Positions 6,519 through 16,237 of a stretch of 38,312 bases of DNA are shown one piece after another (the stretch's first letter is position 1; the number at the start of each line of letters is the position of its first letter). This DNA comes from Bryobacterales bacterium (GTDB taxonomy: Bacteria; Acidobacteriota; Terriglobia; Bryobacterales; Bryobacteraceae). The stretch is taken from NCBI GenBank assembly GCA_003162425.1, contig PMOK01000316.1, positions 1 to 38,312 of the forward strand, written 5' to 3'. The notes below the pieces were generated by a model, which was not told the DNA's origin, ran no database searches, and saw only the letters and a program-made list of their open reading frames with translations. The position numbers were made by a program, and so were the translations under genes.

Positions 6519-8975
6519 ATGGCTATCATGCATCCCATCCTGCAGGATCTCCGCTATGCGGCGCGCATGCTGCGCAAGAACGCCGCTCTGACCATGGTGA
6601 TCGTACTTTCGCTCGCGGTTGGAATCGGCGCGAACACGGCTATCTTCAGCGTTGTGAATGCACTGCTTCTCAAGCCTCTGCCTTATCCCGAGCCCGACCG
6701 GCTAGCTATCTTGTGGCTGCGATCGCCGGGGATTGGTATCCCGCAGGACTGGCCGTCGCCAGGGCAGTACATGGACATCAAAGCCGAGAATCACTCGTTC
6801 GATGAGCTTTCGATTTCCATTGGAGGCAGCTTCAATATGACGGGTCTCGATCATCCGGAGCGCCTGGAAGGGATGCGCACTTCCTCCACCTTGTTGGATA
6901 TGCTTGGAGCGAAGCCCCTGCTAGGCCGAACCCTGCTCGCCGAAGAGGACCAGCCTGGAAAGCCACCGGTGGCGTTGCTGACGCATGGCCTGTGGAAGCG
7001 CTTGTTCGGAGGCGATCCGCAGATTGTGGGACGAAGCCTCACGTTGAATGGCAAGCAATATACCGTGGCTGGGGTGTTACGTCCGGATTTCCTGCTGAAC
7101 AGCGAAGTGGTGCCTACGGTAGCGGCGATTGAGAAGGTGGAAATCCTGCTGCCACTCCCATTCGGCGCCGACGCCGTGAATCGACGCGGAGATGAGAATT
7201 ACAACATTGTGGGGCGGCTGAAGCCGGGCGTAACTATGCAGGAAGCGCAGGAGGACATCGCCGCGATCGCCGGCCGGATCCGCAACAAAGACCATCGGGA
7301 CCGCACTTTCACCATCAGCGTGGTGCCGTTGCTCGACCAGGTGGTGGGTAATGTTCGGCGCTCCGTGCTGATCATGTTGGGCGCGGTGACGCTGGTGCTG
7401 CTGATCGCGTGCGCGAATGTAGCGAACCTGTTGTTATCGCGCGCCACGGGACGCGAAAAAGAGGTGGCCATTCGCGCAGCTTTGGGCGCCGGGCGGATGC
7501 GGCTGGTGCGGCAATTGCTGACTGAAAGCGTGCTGTTGGGAGTACTGGGAGGCGCGGCGGGGTTGCTGGTGGCCGTGCTGACGCTCTACTTAGTGCGCGA
7601 TATTAATCCGGGCAATATTCCGCGGCTGGATGCCATCCGCATCGATGGAAGCGTTTTGGCTTTTACGTTCGGCGTATCGATTCTAACGGGAATTATATTC
7701 GGCATGGCGCCCGCTGTCCGGGTGGCGCGAGTGGACTTGAATTCATCTTTGAAGTCAGGTGGCCGAAGCTCGCAGACGGAAGGCGGATTCACCGTAGCGC
7801 GGCACGGGCTTCGCAGCCTGCTGGTGATTACCGAGCTGGCGCTCTCCATGGTGCTGCTGATCGGCGCCGGATTGCTGATTCGCAGTTTCGCGAGGCTGGC
7901 CAGCGTGCCTCCCGGATTTAATCCGGATCACGTCATCTCCATGCGGTCAGCCGAAGCTGGGCCGAAGTACCAGCAGGACAAAGCCAGGATTCAGTACTAT
8001 CAGCAGATCGGTGACCGCATCTCACGCCTGCCCGGAGTGCAGTCGCAGGGCGCAGTGTCGACGCTGCCGCTCACGGCGTCCGTCAGTTGGGGAGGCATCT
8101 TGATAGAGGGGTACACGCCTCCTCCGAGTGAGCCGGAGTTGCAGGTGGACATGCGAGTGGCTACCAACGATTATTTCCGGACCATGGAGATCCCGCTGTT
8201 GCAGGGCCGCTTCTTTAGCGATCACGACACATCCGATGTTCCGAAAGTGGTCGTGATCGACGACAAAATGGCCAAGCGTTTTTGGCCGCACGAGAGCGCG
8301 GTAGGCAAGCGCATGAGAGCCAATGTAAAAGACCCGTGGTACACGGTTGTGGGCGTGGTGGGGACTGTCAAGCAATACGGATTGGATATCGACGGACGGA
8401 TGGTGGTTTATTATCCCGAGCAGCAGTCAGCGGATGGCGGCTTGTACCTGGTGGCGCGCACATCGAACGACCCGGCCAGCGTGGCAAGCGCGATGGTCCG
8501 GGAAATTCACGCGATCGACGCAGGCGTGCCGGTTTTCGAAATCCGGACCATGCAGGAACGGTTGCACGATTCATTGGCGCGGCAGCGTTTCTCGATGGCG
8601 GTGTTGGGCGGGTTCGCCGGCTTCGCGATGCTTCTGGCGGCGGTGGGAGTGTACGGCGTGATCTCGTACATGGTGACGCAGGGCACGCACGATATCGGCC
8701 TTCGCATGGCGTTGGGAGCGCAGCAGCGCAACATACTCGGGCTGGTGGTGAAGCAAGGCATGGCTCTAGCGGCAATCGGTATTGTGGCGGGATTGATGGG
8801 AGCATTCAGCCTGACTCGCGTGATGGCGACGTTGCTGTTTGGAGTAAGCGCGACCGACGTAGCCACATTCTCGGTAGTCACGCTGTTCCTGGTGGCTATT
8901 GCGCTAGTGGCGAGCTACGTTCCGGCGCTGCGCGCTACGCGGGTGGATCCGGTGGTGGCGTTGCACTATGAGTAG
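6519..8975 (+). CDS. ADOP-type ABC transporter permease (MacB/FtsX fold) 1
   Basis: An 818-aa permease. It begins with a short cytoplasmic segment ([13 protein letters not shown]) and the first helix ([33 protein letters not shown]), followed by a MacB-like periplasmic domain. FtsX-type membrane domains lie at about residues 280-400 ([32 protein letters not shown]) and 690-818 ([20 protein letters not shown], ending PVVALHYE). This two-half architecture with no ATPase domain is the acidobacterial duplicated-permease (ADOP) type. The ATPase partner is not in the window, nor is the PadR-like regulator often found with such genes. ATG at 6519 or 6528 is possible. Confidence 0.9.
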   Translation: MAIMHPILQDLRYAARMLRKNAALTMVIVLSLAVGIGANTAIFSVVNALLLKPLPYPEPDRLAILWLRSPGIGIPQDWPSPGQYMDIKAENHSFDELSISIGGSFNMTGLDHPERLEGMRTSSTLLDMLGAKPLLGRTLLAEEDQPGKPPVALLTHGLWKRLFGGDPQIVGRSLTLNGKQYTVAGVLRPDFLLNSEVVPTVAAIEKVEILLPLPFGADAVNRRGDENYNIVGRLKPGVTMQEAQEDIAAIAGRIRNKDHRDRTFTISVVPLLDQVVGNVRRSVLIMLGAVTLVLLIACANVANLLLSRATGREKEVAIRAALGAGRMRLVRQLLTESVLLGVLGGAAGLLVAVLTLYLVRDINPGNIPRLDAIRIDGSVLAFTFGVSILTGIIFGMAPAVRVARVDLNSSLKSGGRSSQTEGGFTVARHGLRSLLVITELALSMVLLIGAGLLIRSFARLASVPPGFNPDHVISMRSAEAGPKYQQDKARIQYYQQIGDRISRLPGVQSQGAVSTLPLTASVSWGGILIEGYTPPPSEPELQVDMRVATNDYFRTMEIPLLQGRFFSDHDTSDVPKVVVIDDKMAKRFWPHESAVGKRMRANVKDPWYTVVGVVGTVKQYGLDIDGRMVVYYPEQQSADGGLYLVARTSNDPASVASAMVREIHAIDAGVPVFEIRTMQERLHDSLARQRFSMAVLGGFAGFAMLLAAVGVYGVISYMVTQGTHDIGLRMALGAQQRNILGLVVKQGMALAAIGIVAGLMGAFSLTRVMATLLFGVSATDVATFSVVTLFLVAIALVASYVPALRATRVDPVVALHYE

Positions 8976-9023
8976 GTTGCTGGTTGCTGGTTGCTGGTTG
9001 CTGGTTGCTAGTTGCTGGTTGCT
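8975..9023. repeat. Heptanucleotide array, GGTTGCT x7
   Basis: Seven consecutive 7-bp units between two convergent genes; unit six (9010-9016) is AGTTGCT. The stop codon of permease 1 touches unit one. The folK stop codon (9008-9010 on the other strand) is created by the variant A of unit six, so the array supplies the 3' end of folK. Confidence 0.95.
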
Positions 9024-9481
9024 GGTGGTTGGAGCGCGGCTTGCGCCTCGCGCACTGTTTTGCCGGTGACTGGGTGGCGCAAATCTGGGGCGATTTCGGA
9101 GAGTGGGTCCAGGACGAAGCGGCGTTCGGTTAGGCGGGGGTGCGGGATTTCTAGGTTGGGGGTAGTGATTGTGAGGTTCGAGTAGAAGAGGATGTCGATG
9201 TCGATGGTGCGTGGGCCTTTGGGGATGGTGCGCTGGCGGCCCAGTTCGGTTTCGATTTTCTGGATTGCCGCTAGCAGCTGTTGAGGCGTCAGATCGGTTT
9301 CTATTTCCACCGCCATGTTCAGGAACTTGGGTTGGTTGAGGTAATCCTGCGGCTCGGTTTCGTGGATGGACGAACGGCGCACTATGTGCACGCCTTCGCT
9401 TTGCAGGCGGTTGAGGGCGGTGTTCAAAAGCGCTGCGCGGTCGCCTAGGTTTGAGCCCAGCGATAGGAATGCAGTGTTCAA
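9008..9481 (-). CDS. folK: 2-amino-4-hydroxy-6-hydroxymethyldihydropteridine pyrophosphokinase
   Basis: A 157-aa enzyme of folate synthesis that transfers pyrophosphate from ATP to 6-hydroxymethyl-7,8-dihydropterin. Visible signatures are the start FLSLGSNLGDR, the ETEPQDYLNQPKFLNMAVEIET segment, and GPRTIDIDILFY with the magnesium-binding Asp-x-Asp, then IPHPRLTERRFVLDPL. Length is normal. The start codon is TTG, overlapping the ruvB stop as TTGA, which suggests translational coupling; the N-terminus only fits the family from this codon. The last residues (PPATSN) are encoded by the heptanucleotide array. No other folate gene is nearby. Confidence 0.95.
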   Translation of the reverse strand: MNTAFLSLGSNLGDRAALLNTALNRLQSEGVHIVRRSSIHETEPQDYLNQPKFLNMAVEIETDLTPQQLLAAIQKIETELGRQRTIPKGPRTIDIDILFYSNLTITTPNLEIPHPRLTERRFVLDPLSEIAPDLRHPVTGKTVREAQAALQPPATSN

Positions 9482-10506
9482 AACAGGGGGCTCTGCACGC
9501 CGCCGCGCATCCGGCGGGGGATTTTGAAATAGTCGAAGGCGCGATCGGTGCCGATGCGGCCGCGCGGAGTGCGATCGATAAAGCCGAGCTGCATCAGGTA
9601 TGGCTCGTAAACTTCTTCGATGGTGTCGGCTTCCTCGTCGATGGAGGCGGCGATGGTGTTTACACCAACGGGTCCGCCGCCGTATTTTTCAAGGAGCGTA
9701 AGCATGATTTTCTGGTCGATTTCATCCAGGCCGAAGCGGTCCACTTCCAGCAGGTCGAGCGCGACAGTGGCGATCGGCAGATCGATGTGGCCTTCCGCGC
9801 GGACTTGTGCGTAATCGCGAACGCGGCGAAGCAGACGGTTTGCGATGCGGGGCGTGCCTCGGCTGCGGCGGGCGATTTCTTCGGCGCCATCGCGGTCGAC
9901 TGTGACTCCCAACAATTTTGCCGATCGCAGCACGATGGCGGTGAGCTCCTCCACACCGTAATGATTCAGGCGCAGCACCAGGCCGAAGCGTCCCCGCAAC
10001 GGCGCGCTCACCAGCCCCTGGCGTGTTGTGGCGCCGATGGCGGTGAAGTGCGGAATCGCGATGGAATGGGTGCGCGCGCCGGGACCGGTGCCGATTAGAA
10101 TGTCCATGCGGAAGTCTTCGAGCGCCGCGTAGAGGATTTCCTCCACGTCCGGAAGCAGGCGGTGCACTTCATCGATAAAAAAAACCTGGCGGGGCCGGAT
10201 GTTGGTGAGCACACCGGTGAGATCCAGCTTCTTCTGGAGAATCGGTCCGGAGGTTTGTTCGAATCCGACGCCCAGTTCGGCGGCGATGATGGTGGCGAGC
10301 GTGGTTTTGCCTAAGCCGGGTGGGCCGTACAGCAGAACGTGATCCATGGCCTCGCCGCGTTGCTTGGCGGCTTCAATGGCGATGCTGAGGTTTTCTTTGA
10401 GCTTGGGTTGGCCGGTGAAATCGGCTAGCTTGGTGGGGCGTAGGGCGGTTTCGAATTGGCGTTCGCCTTCCAAGGCCGACGATGAGACGATGCCCATTTC
10501 ACGCAT
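9478..10506 (-). CDS. ruvB: Holliday junction branch migration ATPase RuvB
   Basis: A 342-aa AAA+ motor that drives branch migration with RuvA. Walker A is GPPGLGKT (61-68), Walker B FFIDEVHRL (DEVH at 112-115), sensor/arginine-finger region GATTRQGLVSAPLRGRFG (158-175), and the C-terminal winged helix has KYGGGPVGVNTIAASIDEE and PRGR. Length is normal. The first ATG is used here, but M4 (MGIVSSS) is equally possible. It is downstream of ruvA in the same direction and coupled to folK by a TTGA overlap. ruvC is not adjacent. Confidence 0.97.
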   Translation of the reverse strand: MREMGIVSSSALEGERQFETALRPTKLADFTGQPKLKENLSIAIEAAKQRGEAMDHVLLYGPPGLGKTTLATIIAAELGVGFEQTSGPILQKKLDLTGVLTNIRPRQVFFIDEVHRLLPDVEEILYAALEDFRMDILIGTGPGARTHSIAIPHFTAIGATTRQGLVSAPLRGRFGLVLRLNHYGVEELTAIVLRSAKLLGVTVDRDGAEEIARRSRGTPRIANRLLRRVRDYAQVRAEGHIDLPIATVALDLLEVDRFGLDEIDQKIMLTLLEKYGGGPVGVNTIAASIDEEADTIEEVYEPYLMQLGFIDRTPRGRIGTDRAFDYFKIPRRMRGGVQSPLF

Positions 10507-10530
10507 TGGTTCTAGGGTAACAACAACGCC

Positions 10531-10554
10531 GTTTCTCGTTTCTCGTTTCTCGTT
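10531..10554. repeat. Heptanucleotide array, GTTTCTC x3
   Basis: Three perfect GTTTCTC units plus GTT, in the short ruvA-ruvB spacer. The same 24-bp array is found again, identical, at 17823-17846. Confidence 0.95.
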
Positions 10555-10565
10555 AGGAACTGTCG

Positions 10566-11168
10566 TTAACGGACTAGCTCGAGAGATCGCCGGAAGAGGG
10601 GTTCGAAATCTGGGGGGGCACCGGCGGATTTGGCTTTTCTTACCGCGGCTTCGGCGGCGGCGCGGTTGCAGCCTAAGTTTAACAGCGCTGAGAGGACGTC
10701 CTGTTCCAGGGGGCTTAGGGTGGCTGCTGGCCTTGCGGCCAGGCCGGGGACGGGCGTCGCGTCGAGGCCTTCCAGTTTGTCTTTCAATTCCAGGACGATG
10801 CGCTCGGCTGTTTTGCGGCCGACGCCCGGGATGCGGACTAGTAGCTCCACCGATCCATTGCGAATGGCGGGGATCAGATCGGCGGTCCCCATTCCGGAGA
10901 GAACCTTTATCGCCAGCGATGGTCCGATGCCGCTCACCGAAATTAATCTTTCGAAGATGGTTTTCTCTTCCGATGTTAGAAAGCCGAATAGAGCGAGCGC
11001 GTCCTCCCTGACGTGCGTGTGGATTCGTAGGCGCACTTCCGAGCCGGCTTCAGGCAGGGCGGAATATGTGGAAATTGGGATCAGCACGTCGTAGCCGACG
11101 CCTCCAGCTTCCACAATTACTTGGTTCGGATGTTTCTCGAGGAGTGTGCCGCGCAGAAGAGCGATCAT
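10566..11168 (-). CDS. ruvA: Holliday junction DNA helicase subunit RuvA
   Basis: A 200-aa protein that binds Holliday junctions and loads RuvB. Domain I is an OB fold (MIALLRGTLLEKHPNQVIVEAGGVGYDV), domain II holds two helix-hairpin-helix motifs (LISVSGIGPSLAIKVLS and LVRIPGVGRKTAERIVLEL), and domain III (LEQDVLSALLNLGCNRAAAEAAV) contacts RuvB. I chose ATG at 11168 over GTG at 11171 because MI-LRG is the canonical start. It is first in a ruvA-ruvB-folK unit. A double hairpin repeat lies immediately upstream. Confidence 0.97.
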   Translation of the reverse strand: MIALLRGTLLEKHPNQVIVEAGGVGYDVLIPISTYSALPEAGSEVRLRIHTHVREDALALFGFLTSEEKTIFERLISVSGIGPSLAIKVLSGMGTADLIPAIRNGSVELLVRIPGVGRKTAERIVLELKDKLEGLDATPVPGLAARPAATLSPLEQDVLSALLNLGCNRAAAEAAVRKAKSAGAPPDFEPLFRRSLELVR

Positions 11169-11196
11169 CACTCGTCATTATATTGGGCCCAAGTAG

Positions 11197-11241
11197 GACA
11201 AGCCTCCGGCTTGTCCCTTTGGACAAGTCGGAGACTTGTCC
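11197..11241. repeat. Tandem pair of GGACAAG hairpins
   Basis: Two perfect-to-near-perfect hairpins: GGACAAGCC-TCC-GGCTTGTCC (11197-11217) and GGACAAGTC-GGA-GACTTGTCC (11221-11241). The stem bases co-vary (CC/GG versus TC/GA), so pairing is preserved. The element lies between the end of permease 2 and the start of ruvA. Confidence 0.88.
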
Positions 11242-11245
11242 TACG

Positions 11246-13690
11246 CTACTCCCAGCGCAAGGCGCGGAGCGGGTCTATTTGCGAGGCGCGGCGGGCGGGT
11301 AGATAGCAGGCCGCCATGGTGACCAGCAAAAGTCCCACTGGGACGATGGCCAAAACCGCCGGGCTCAAGGTTCCGAGTCCGATCAAGCCCTGAGCCAGGA
11401 TTCCGCGGACAGCGATGCTGGCGGCGAATCCGATGGCGATGCCGATGATTGCCAGTACGAAGCCCTGGCGGAGGATCAGGGCCGCGACATCGGAACGCTG
11501 CGCGCCTAGCGCCATGCGGATGCCGATCTCCTGCGTGCGGCGGCTCACCGAATAGGCGATCAAACCGTACAGGCCCACCACGGCGAGCGCAAGTCCGAGT
11601 GTTCCCATCGCAGCCACTAACTGAAGAATCATGAGGAAAACTGCGACGGCGCGCTGGTCGTAGAAATTCGCAAGCGTGCGGGCGTTGTAGATGGGCTGGT
11701 CGGGGTTTAGCGAGCGGACCACGTCGCGGATAGGAGCCGTCATGGCCGCCGGATCGCCGTAGGTCTCCACCAGGATGCTCATGCTGGTCTGCGGGTGTTG
11801 CGTGAACGCAAAATACACGAACGGCTGAGGAGGTTCCGCGACGAAGATGTACTTGGCAGTCTTCGCGACGCCGACGATTTGGAACAGCGGACCCTTGGCA
11901 TCTTCCAGACGAATCTTTTTTCCGACGGCATCCTGATTCGGCCAATACTTCTTGGCAAATTCCTCATTGACGATGGCGACGCGCGTGGAATCGGCTTTGT
12001 CATTGGCGGTGAAAGCGCGGCCGCGAAGGATGGGAGTTTGCATCACGTCGAAGTAGCGCTCATCGATGGCGTTTTGGAGCACCTGGGCAGATTCCTGACC
12101 CTTGGGGAATTGAAAGCCCTCCGGGATGACGGTTTGGTTGGACTGATTAGGGGCCAGTGGCACCACCAGGGACAACGTTGCCGATTTCACTCCGGGAAGC
12201 GCGCGGGCGCGGTCAATCAGGTTGCGGTAAAACTCGTGCGTGGCCTCGGAAGCAGGGACCAGCGAAGTATCGAAATCCATGGTCATGATATGGTCGATGC
12301 GGAAGCCGGGGTTCATCACCAAAACTTTGCGGAAGCCATCCAGAAGCATGCCGGTGGCAACCAGCAGGACCAGCGACAGCGCCACTTGGCTGACTACCAG
12401 GGCATTGCGGCCAATGGTTCGGCGGCGGGCGCTGGCGGTGAGTCCGGCAGAACGAAGCGCGGGCACCAGGTCGGTCTTTAGCGCCTGCCAGGCCGGGGCA
12501 ATCCCGAACACCAGCGCGCTCAGAACGGCGGCGATCAGGCTGTATAGCAATACGCGCTGATCCAGTTGGGGAGCAATGACCACGGGGATATCGGTGGGGA
12601 CCTTCAGCGTCTGCAGGAAGCGGATGCCGGCGAAGGCGAATCCCAAGCCGAGCACGCATCCGGACATGGCCAGTACGAGGCTCTCAATGAGAAGTTGTCG
12701 AAGCAGGCGCACGCGCCCGGCGCCGATGGCCAGGCGAATAGCGATTTCACGCGAGCGGGCTTGCGATCTGGCGAGCAGCAGGTTGGCCACGTTGGCGCAG
12801 GCGATGATCAGCACCAGTCCCACCAGCGCCATCAGCATCATCACCAGGTACGAATCCGGCGGATCTTGCTGGACGCGGTCCTCAAATTCCGTTCGGAGCA
12901 GAACGCTGCGGTTGCGATTGGTCTCCGGGTAGGCTTTCTCAAGGTTCTTTCCAATGCCGGTCAGCTCCGCCTGAGCGGCCTCGCGGGAGACTCCGGGCTT
13001 GAGGCGGCCTTTGGCGTTGAACATTCGATTGTCGCGCTGTTCGAGAACGTTCGGGTTGCTCGCTATGAGACGCGGCGCCATTGATAGCGGCACGTAGAAG
13101 TAGGGACGGATCCACTGGTCGATGCCTGTGAAGTCGGGGGGCATCACGCCGACGATGGTGAAGTTGATGCCGTTCATCCGGACCGTGCGGCCGATGGCGG
13201 AGGGGTCGCGGCCAAACTCGGTTTCCCAGAAATGGTAACTCAGGATTGCGATGGCGTCGCGTCCGGGGACCTTTCCTTCGTCGGCGAGAAACGCCCGGCC
13301 GAGGGCTGGCTGGACATCGAGAACCTTGAAGAAGTTGTCGGAAACCATCTGGCCCATGCGCATCTGCGGTAGAGCTTTGGGAGTAGCCGCAAAGCCGACC
13401 GTGGTGAACTGGAAGGCTACCAGGCCAGCCAGCGACTGGTTCTTGTCGCGAATGTCGCGGTATTCAGGGAAGGACACGCCGTCCAGTGGAGTGGAGGGGG
13501 TGGCCGTTCTGAGGTTGAGAACATGGCTCGGCTGCGGGATGGGGAGCGGGCGCAGCAGGATGGCGTCGGCGAGGCTGAAGATGGCGCTGTTGGCCCCAAT
13601 GCCGAGCGCGAGCGAGAGCGCGGCGATGGCGGTGAAGCCGGGATTGTTGAGAAGCAGACGGATGGCTTGGCGGATCTCTTTGAACAGCAT
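11246..13690 (-). CDS. ADOP-type ABC transporter permease (MacB/FtsX fold) 2
   Basis: An 814-aa permease with the same plan as the one at 6519 but clearly diverged. The first helix is AIAALSLALGIGANSAIFSLADAILLRPLPI; a MacB-like periplasmic domain follows; FtsX domains are at about residues 280-400 ([32 protein letters not shown]) and 690-814 (IAYSVSRRTQEIGIRMALGAQR, ending SQIDPLRALRWE). No ATPase is encoded nearby. The start at 13690 aligns with the family start (LFKEIRQAIRLLLNNPGFT); no Shine-Dalgarno site is evident. A 25-bp element shared with the tad cluster lies about 190 bp upstream. Confidence 0.9.
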   Translation of the reverse strand: MLFKEIRQAIRLLLNNPGFTAIAALSLALGIGANSAIFSLADAILLRPLPIPQPSHVLNLRTATPSTPLDGVSFPEYRDIRDKNQSLAGLVAFQFTTVGFAATPKALPQMRMGQMVSDNFFKVLDVQPALGRAFLADEGKVPGRDAIAILSYHFWETEFGRDPSAIGRTVRMNGINFTIVGVMPPDFTGIDQWIRPYFYVPLSMAPRLIASNPNVLEQRDNRMFNAKGRLKPGVSREAAQAELTGIGKNLEKAYPETNRNRSVLLRTEFEDRVQQDPPDSYLVMMLMALVGLVLIIACANVANLLLARSQARSREIAIRLAIGAGRVRLLRQLLIESLVLAMSGCVLGLGFAFAGIRFLQTLKVPTDIPVVIAPQLDQRVLLYSLIAAVLSALVFGIAPAWQALKTDLVPALRSAGLTASARRRTIGRNALVVSQVALSLVLLVATGMLLDGFRKVLVMNPGFRIDHIMTMDFDTSLVPASEATHEFYRNLIDRARALPGVKSATLSLVVPLAPNQSNQTVIPEGFQFPKGQESAQVLQNAIDERYFDVMQTPILRGRAFTANDKADSTRVAIVNEEFAKKYWPNQDAVGKKIRLEDAKGPLFQIVGVAKTAKYIFVAEPPQPFVYFAFTQHPQTSMSILVETYGDPAAMTAPIRDVVRSLNPDQPIYNARTLANFYDQRAVAVFLMILQLVAAMGTLGLALAVVGLYGLIAYSVSRRTQEIGIRMALGAQRSDVAALILRQGFVLAIIGIAIGFAASIAVRGILAQGLIGLGTLSPAVLAIVPVGLLLVTMAACYLPARRASQIDPLRALRWE

Positions 13691-14024
13691 GTTGGTAGGG
13701 ATACGCCGGAGGGACAGAGTTAGTTCCGGGAAATTGAGTTGCGCGTTTTCGCGGGCGATCTTTAAGTTGTTCCCGAGTCAGGTCCGTGTCCCTTTCCTGC
13801 ACTCTTACTGCTGCTAGTAAGGCTGAGGATTCGATATTGAACTCGGGGGATGGTCTGGTCAAGAGGCGTGAAATACCGGTACTTACTTAGTGAGTAGCGG
13901 TACAGACGTACCGGCAGCCGGTTCCAAGTTGCCAACAGGGGAGCTAGAAAATGCCACTGGGAGCTAGGCGGTTCAGGTCTGGCTCCTCGGTTGTGTTCTT
14001 AAGTTTTGTATGTGTGCTGCCGGG
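13691..14024. other. Noncoding gap between permease 2 and the tad cluster
   Basis: I see no convincing gene here. It holds the leader of permease 2, a 25-bp element (13879-13903) shared with the region upstream of the tad cluster, and a duplicated GGGAGCTAG (near 13936 and 13960). Confidence 0.6.
13879..13903 (-). promoter_or_regulatory. 25-bp candidate regulatory element, copy A
   Basis: It matches 16881-16905 at 19 of 25 positions. Both copies begin and end with GTAC and contain an imperfect inverted repeat (TACTTAC/GTGAGTA here). Both lie upstream of minus-strand transcription units, this one about 190 bp before permease 2. No regulator is assigned. Confidence 0.45.
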
Positions 14025-15521
14025 CTACTTCGCCAGGCGTAGGATTTCGGACGCAATCTGGCCGAAGGCGCCGGAAATATCCGAGGAGTGCTGAGCCCAG
14101 ACGTAGAGTCCCGCCGGGTAGTTGCTGTCGTAAATCGGACTCCGGGTATCGTTGGAAACACGCTCCAGGAAGATGCCGTCCGAGGGAAGCGGTACGGCGG
14201 CGTTTCCGAGGCCAATGGAGTTGATAATGACGCCGCTGAGCCCACGGCCGTATGCGGGGTCGACGGTTCCGATGCGAATACGCCGCGCTGAATCGTCGGA
14301 GGCGTTAACGGCGAGTGGAATCCCGTTGCTGTGGTTGGTAATGTCGATGTAGCCGGCAGCATTGAGGGTGACGGGCCAATAGCCGTTATTGATGAGATTA
14401 TTGCCGTAAATATCCACCGTGGGGATGCCTCTGAAATCAGTTAACGTCTGCCAATTCGAATTCCAACTGGAGGCATAGGCGCAACCCTGGGAATTTGGCG
14501 CCAACACCTGGTCGCTCACGCCGGAAGAAGTGGTACTGGTTGGCGGTGTACCATCCGCATTAGCGGTAGCCGTGTTCGCGGCTAGACCGATAAAGGCCGA
14601 ATTGTCGACGTAGGTGGCGTACATGCCTGTAATATACTTTCCGGTGAAGCCGGAGGGGAATCCAGCGGGAACGCTGGCTGGAGGCACCACCTGCACTGTC
14701 TCAGTGCAAGGGCTGCCGGATGCGATGGGCATGTTCGCTGCCACGCCTGTCGGCTCGCCGTCGGTGAAGAAAACGATGAAATTCAAGGCAGCGGTCTGGT
14801 TCAACCGGACAAGATCGTCATAGGCGGTCCATAGCGCGGCGGCGCTACTGGTGGAACCTTGGCAATCAATGCCATTAATCGCAGTAGTCATACCAGCCTG
14901 GGTGAAGGACGTGGTGGCTGCCTGTTGCACCATCGTGCTGGTGGCGAAACTGACGATGCCGACGTTATCGCGGCCAGGCGCAAAGTTCCCCAGGAAATTG
15001 ATGGCGGCCTGCTTCATGGGTCCGCAGGAGCCGCTAGCGGTCATGGATCCGGACCGATCTAAGACCAAGTTGACGTTTACATCTTTGCGGACCGCGATGG
15101 CGATGGCATTCACGTTGGCTGAAGTAAAGTTGAGAAAACGCATGAAGAGAACCGGAGCCACCACATGGCCGGTAACCGAGACGGTTCTCTGATGAGCCAC
15201 GCTGAGATCCACAGTCACATCGGTGTTTTGGTCGATGGTGACATCACTGGTGAAGAAATAATTGCTGGGAAAGTTCAGCTTTGTATATGTGACTGCCGCG
15301 ATTTTTGCCGATGAAACTTGCGCGGTATCGTCCGAGCCGCGGGCTAGAGAACGTGCCGCGGCCAGCGCCGCTCCATCGACAGCTCCTTGTAGCCGGCATT
15401 TGAGGATGTAGAGGACCGTCCCATCGATAGCGAGCCCCGCCATGGGAACCGCCATTACCAGAATGCACGCTGTAACGTAAATCGCCGCACCCCGTTCTTT
15501 GATTCGCTTGGAATGTGTCAT
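14025..15521 (-). CDS. TadG-like pilus-associated protein with VWA domain
   Basis: A 498-aa protein with an N-terminal TadE/TadG-type anchor (RGAAIYVTACILVMAVPMAGLAIDG in two pieces, residues about 10-34) and then AVDGAALAAARSLA, typical of the Flp-pilus 'Tad-like' N-terminus. A von Willebrand A domain follows with the MIDAS motif DRSGSM (155-160) and FFTDGEP further on. It probably sits at the envelope with the two upstream TadE-like proteins. The start at 15521 has AGGAG at proper spacing; the frame is open upstream to 15605 but that part overlaps the tadE gene end. No Tad ATPase, secretin or prepilin peptidase is in the window. Confidence 0.85.
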   Translation of the reverse strand: MTHSKRIKERGAAIYVTACILVMAVPMAGLAIDGTVLYILKCRLQGAVDGAALAAARSLARGSDDTAQVSSAKIAAVTYTKLNFPSNYFFTSDVTIDQNTDVTVDLSVAHQRTVSVTGHVVAPVLFMRFLNFTSANVNAIAIAVRKDVNVNLVLDRSGSMTASGSCGPMKQAAINFLGNFAPGRDNVGIVSFATSTMVQQAATTSFTQAGMTTAINGIDCQGSTSSAAALWTAYDDLVRLNQTAALNFIVFFTDGEPTGVAANMPIASGSPCTETVQVVPPASVPAGFPSGFTGKYITGMYATYVDNSAFIGLAANTATANADGTPPTSTTSSGVSDQVLAPNSQGCAYASSWNSNWQTLTDFRGIPTVDIYGNNLINNGYWPVTLNAAGYIDITNHSNGIPLAVNASDDSARRIRIGTVDPAYGRGLSGVIINSIGLGNAAVPLPSDGIFLERVSNDTRSPIYDSNYPAGLYVWAQHSSDISGAFGQIASEILRLAK

Positions 15522-15559
15522 GTTCTCCTCTTTCTGCTCCAGCCTGCGTTCCATCGGTG

Positions 15560-16237
15560 TTAGTGGAAAATGAACCTTGCGTATGAACCGCCGGCAGTGG
15601 ACCACCCCAGGAAGCCGACATCGGGATACTGAAAGTACACCTCGACCACGTAAGCTTGGTCACCCTGGGGCTGCGCCGGAGGCGAAGCAGCGGCGCCAGT
15701 CGCCCGGAGCACGGCGTCGTCCAAGGCAGCTTCAAAGCCCGATGTCCGAACCGAAGAGTTGCTATTGGTGATGTAAACCGACGGATCGATGTTGCCCGCG
15801 GAGTCTAGAATCGACGAATCGGGCGCGCCGAAATCGCCCGTGCGCAACGAAGCCTGACCAATTACGACTCGTTGCGTGAAAACCGGCAATCCAATGTTAG
15901 TACACGTGAGCCCAACAGCGTCGCAGTCAACCTGGTAGATCGTGATCACCTTGGATAAAACCACTACTCCATTCCCACCGGTATCGGTCATCCCTATACC
16001 CGACGCGAGTTGTTGGGTGACGATGTTCCGATTGGTGGCCTGCGTGAAATCCACGCCGTTGGAGTACATGTGCGCCACGTCGCGCGCCACTTGCACCGCC
16101 TGGACATATCGGCCCATCATCAGGCCCAGCCCGATTGTTCCAAAGAAAAGCAGGAGGAGGCAGGGCACTACGATCGCAAACTCGATCAACGTGTTCCCGC
16201 TCTCGCTTAAATGCTTGCTGCGATCAATTTCTCTCAT
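15560..16237 (-). CDS. TadE-like pseudopilin 2
   Basis: A 225-aa protein starting MREIDRSKHLSESGNTLIEFAIVVP. The SGNTLIEFAIVVPCLLLLFFG segment is the TadE signature: a hydrophobic helix with a Glu near its start, followed by a long periplasmic part. The start at 16237 gives an ATGA overlap with the gene upstream (ATG 16235-16237, TGA 16234-16236). It is the middle gene of the tad-type trio. The C-terminus ends SYARFIFH. The role is assembly or maturation of Flp-type pili by analogy with TadE. Confidence 0.85.
   Translation of the reverse strand: MREIDRSKHLSESGNTLIEFAIVVPCLLLLFFGTIGLGLMMGRYVQAVQVARDVAHMYSNGVDFTQATNRNIVTQQLASGIGMTDTGGNGVVVLSKVITIYQVDCDAVGLTCTNIGLPVFTQRVVIGQASLRTGDFGAPDSSILDSAGNIDPSVYITNSNSSVRTSGFEAALDDAVLRATGAAASPPAQPQGDQAYVVEVYFQYPDVGFLGWSTAGGSYARFIFH

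Noticed and set aside
9478..11168. ruvA-ruvB with folK as a new functional system
   Set aside because: Known housekeeping genes; folK is only translationally coupled, with no functional link visible.
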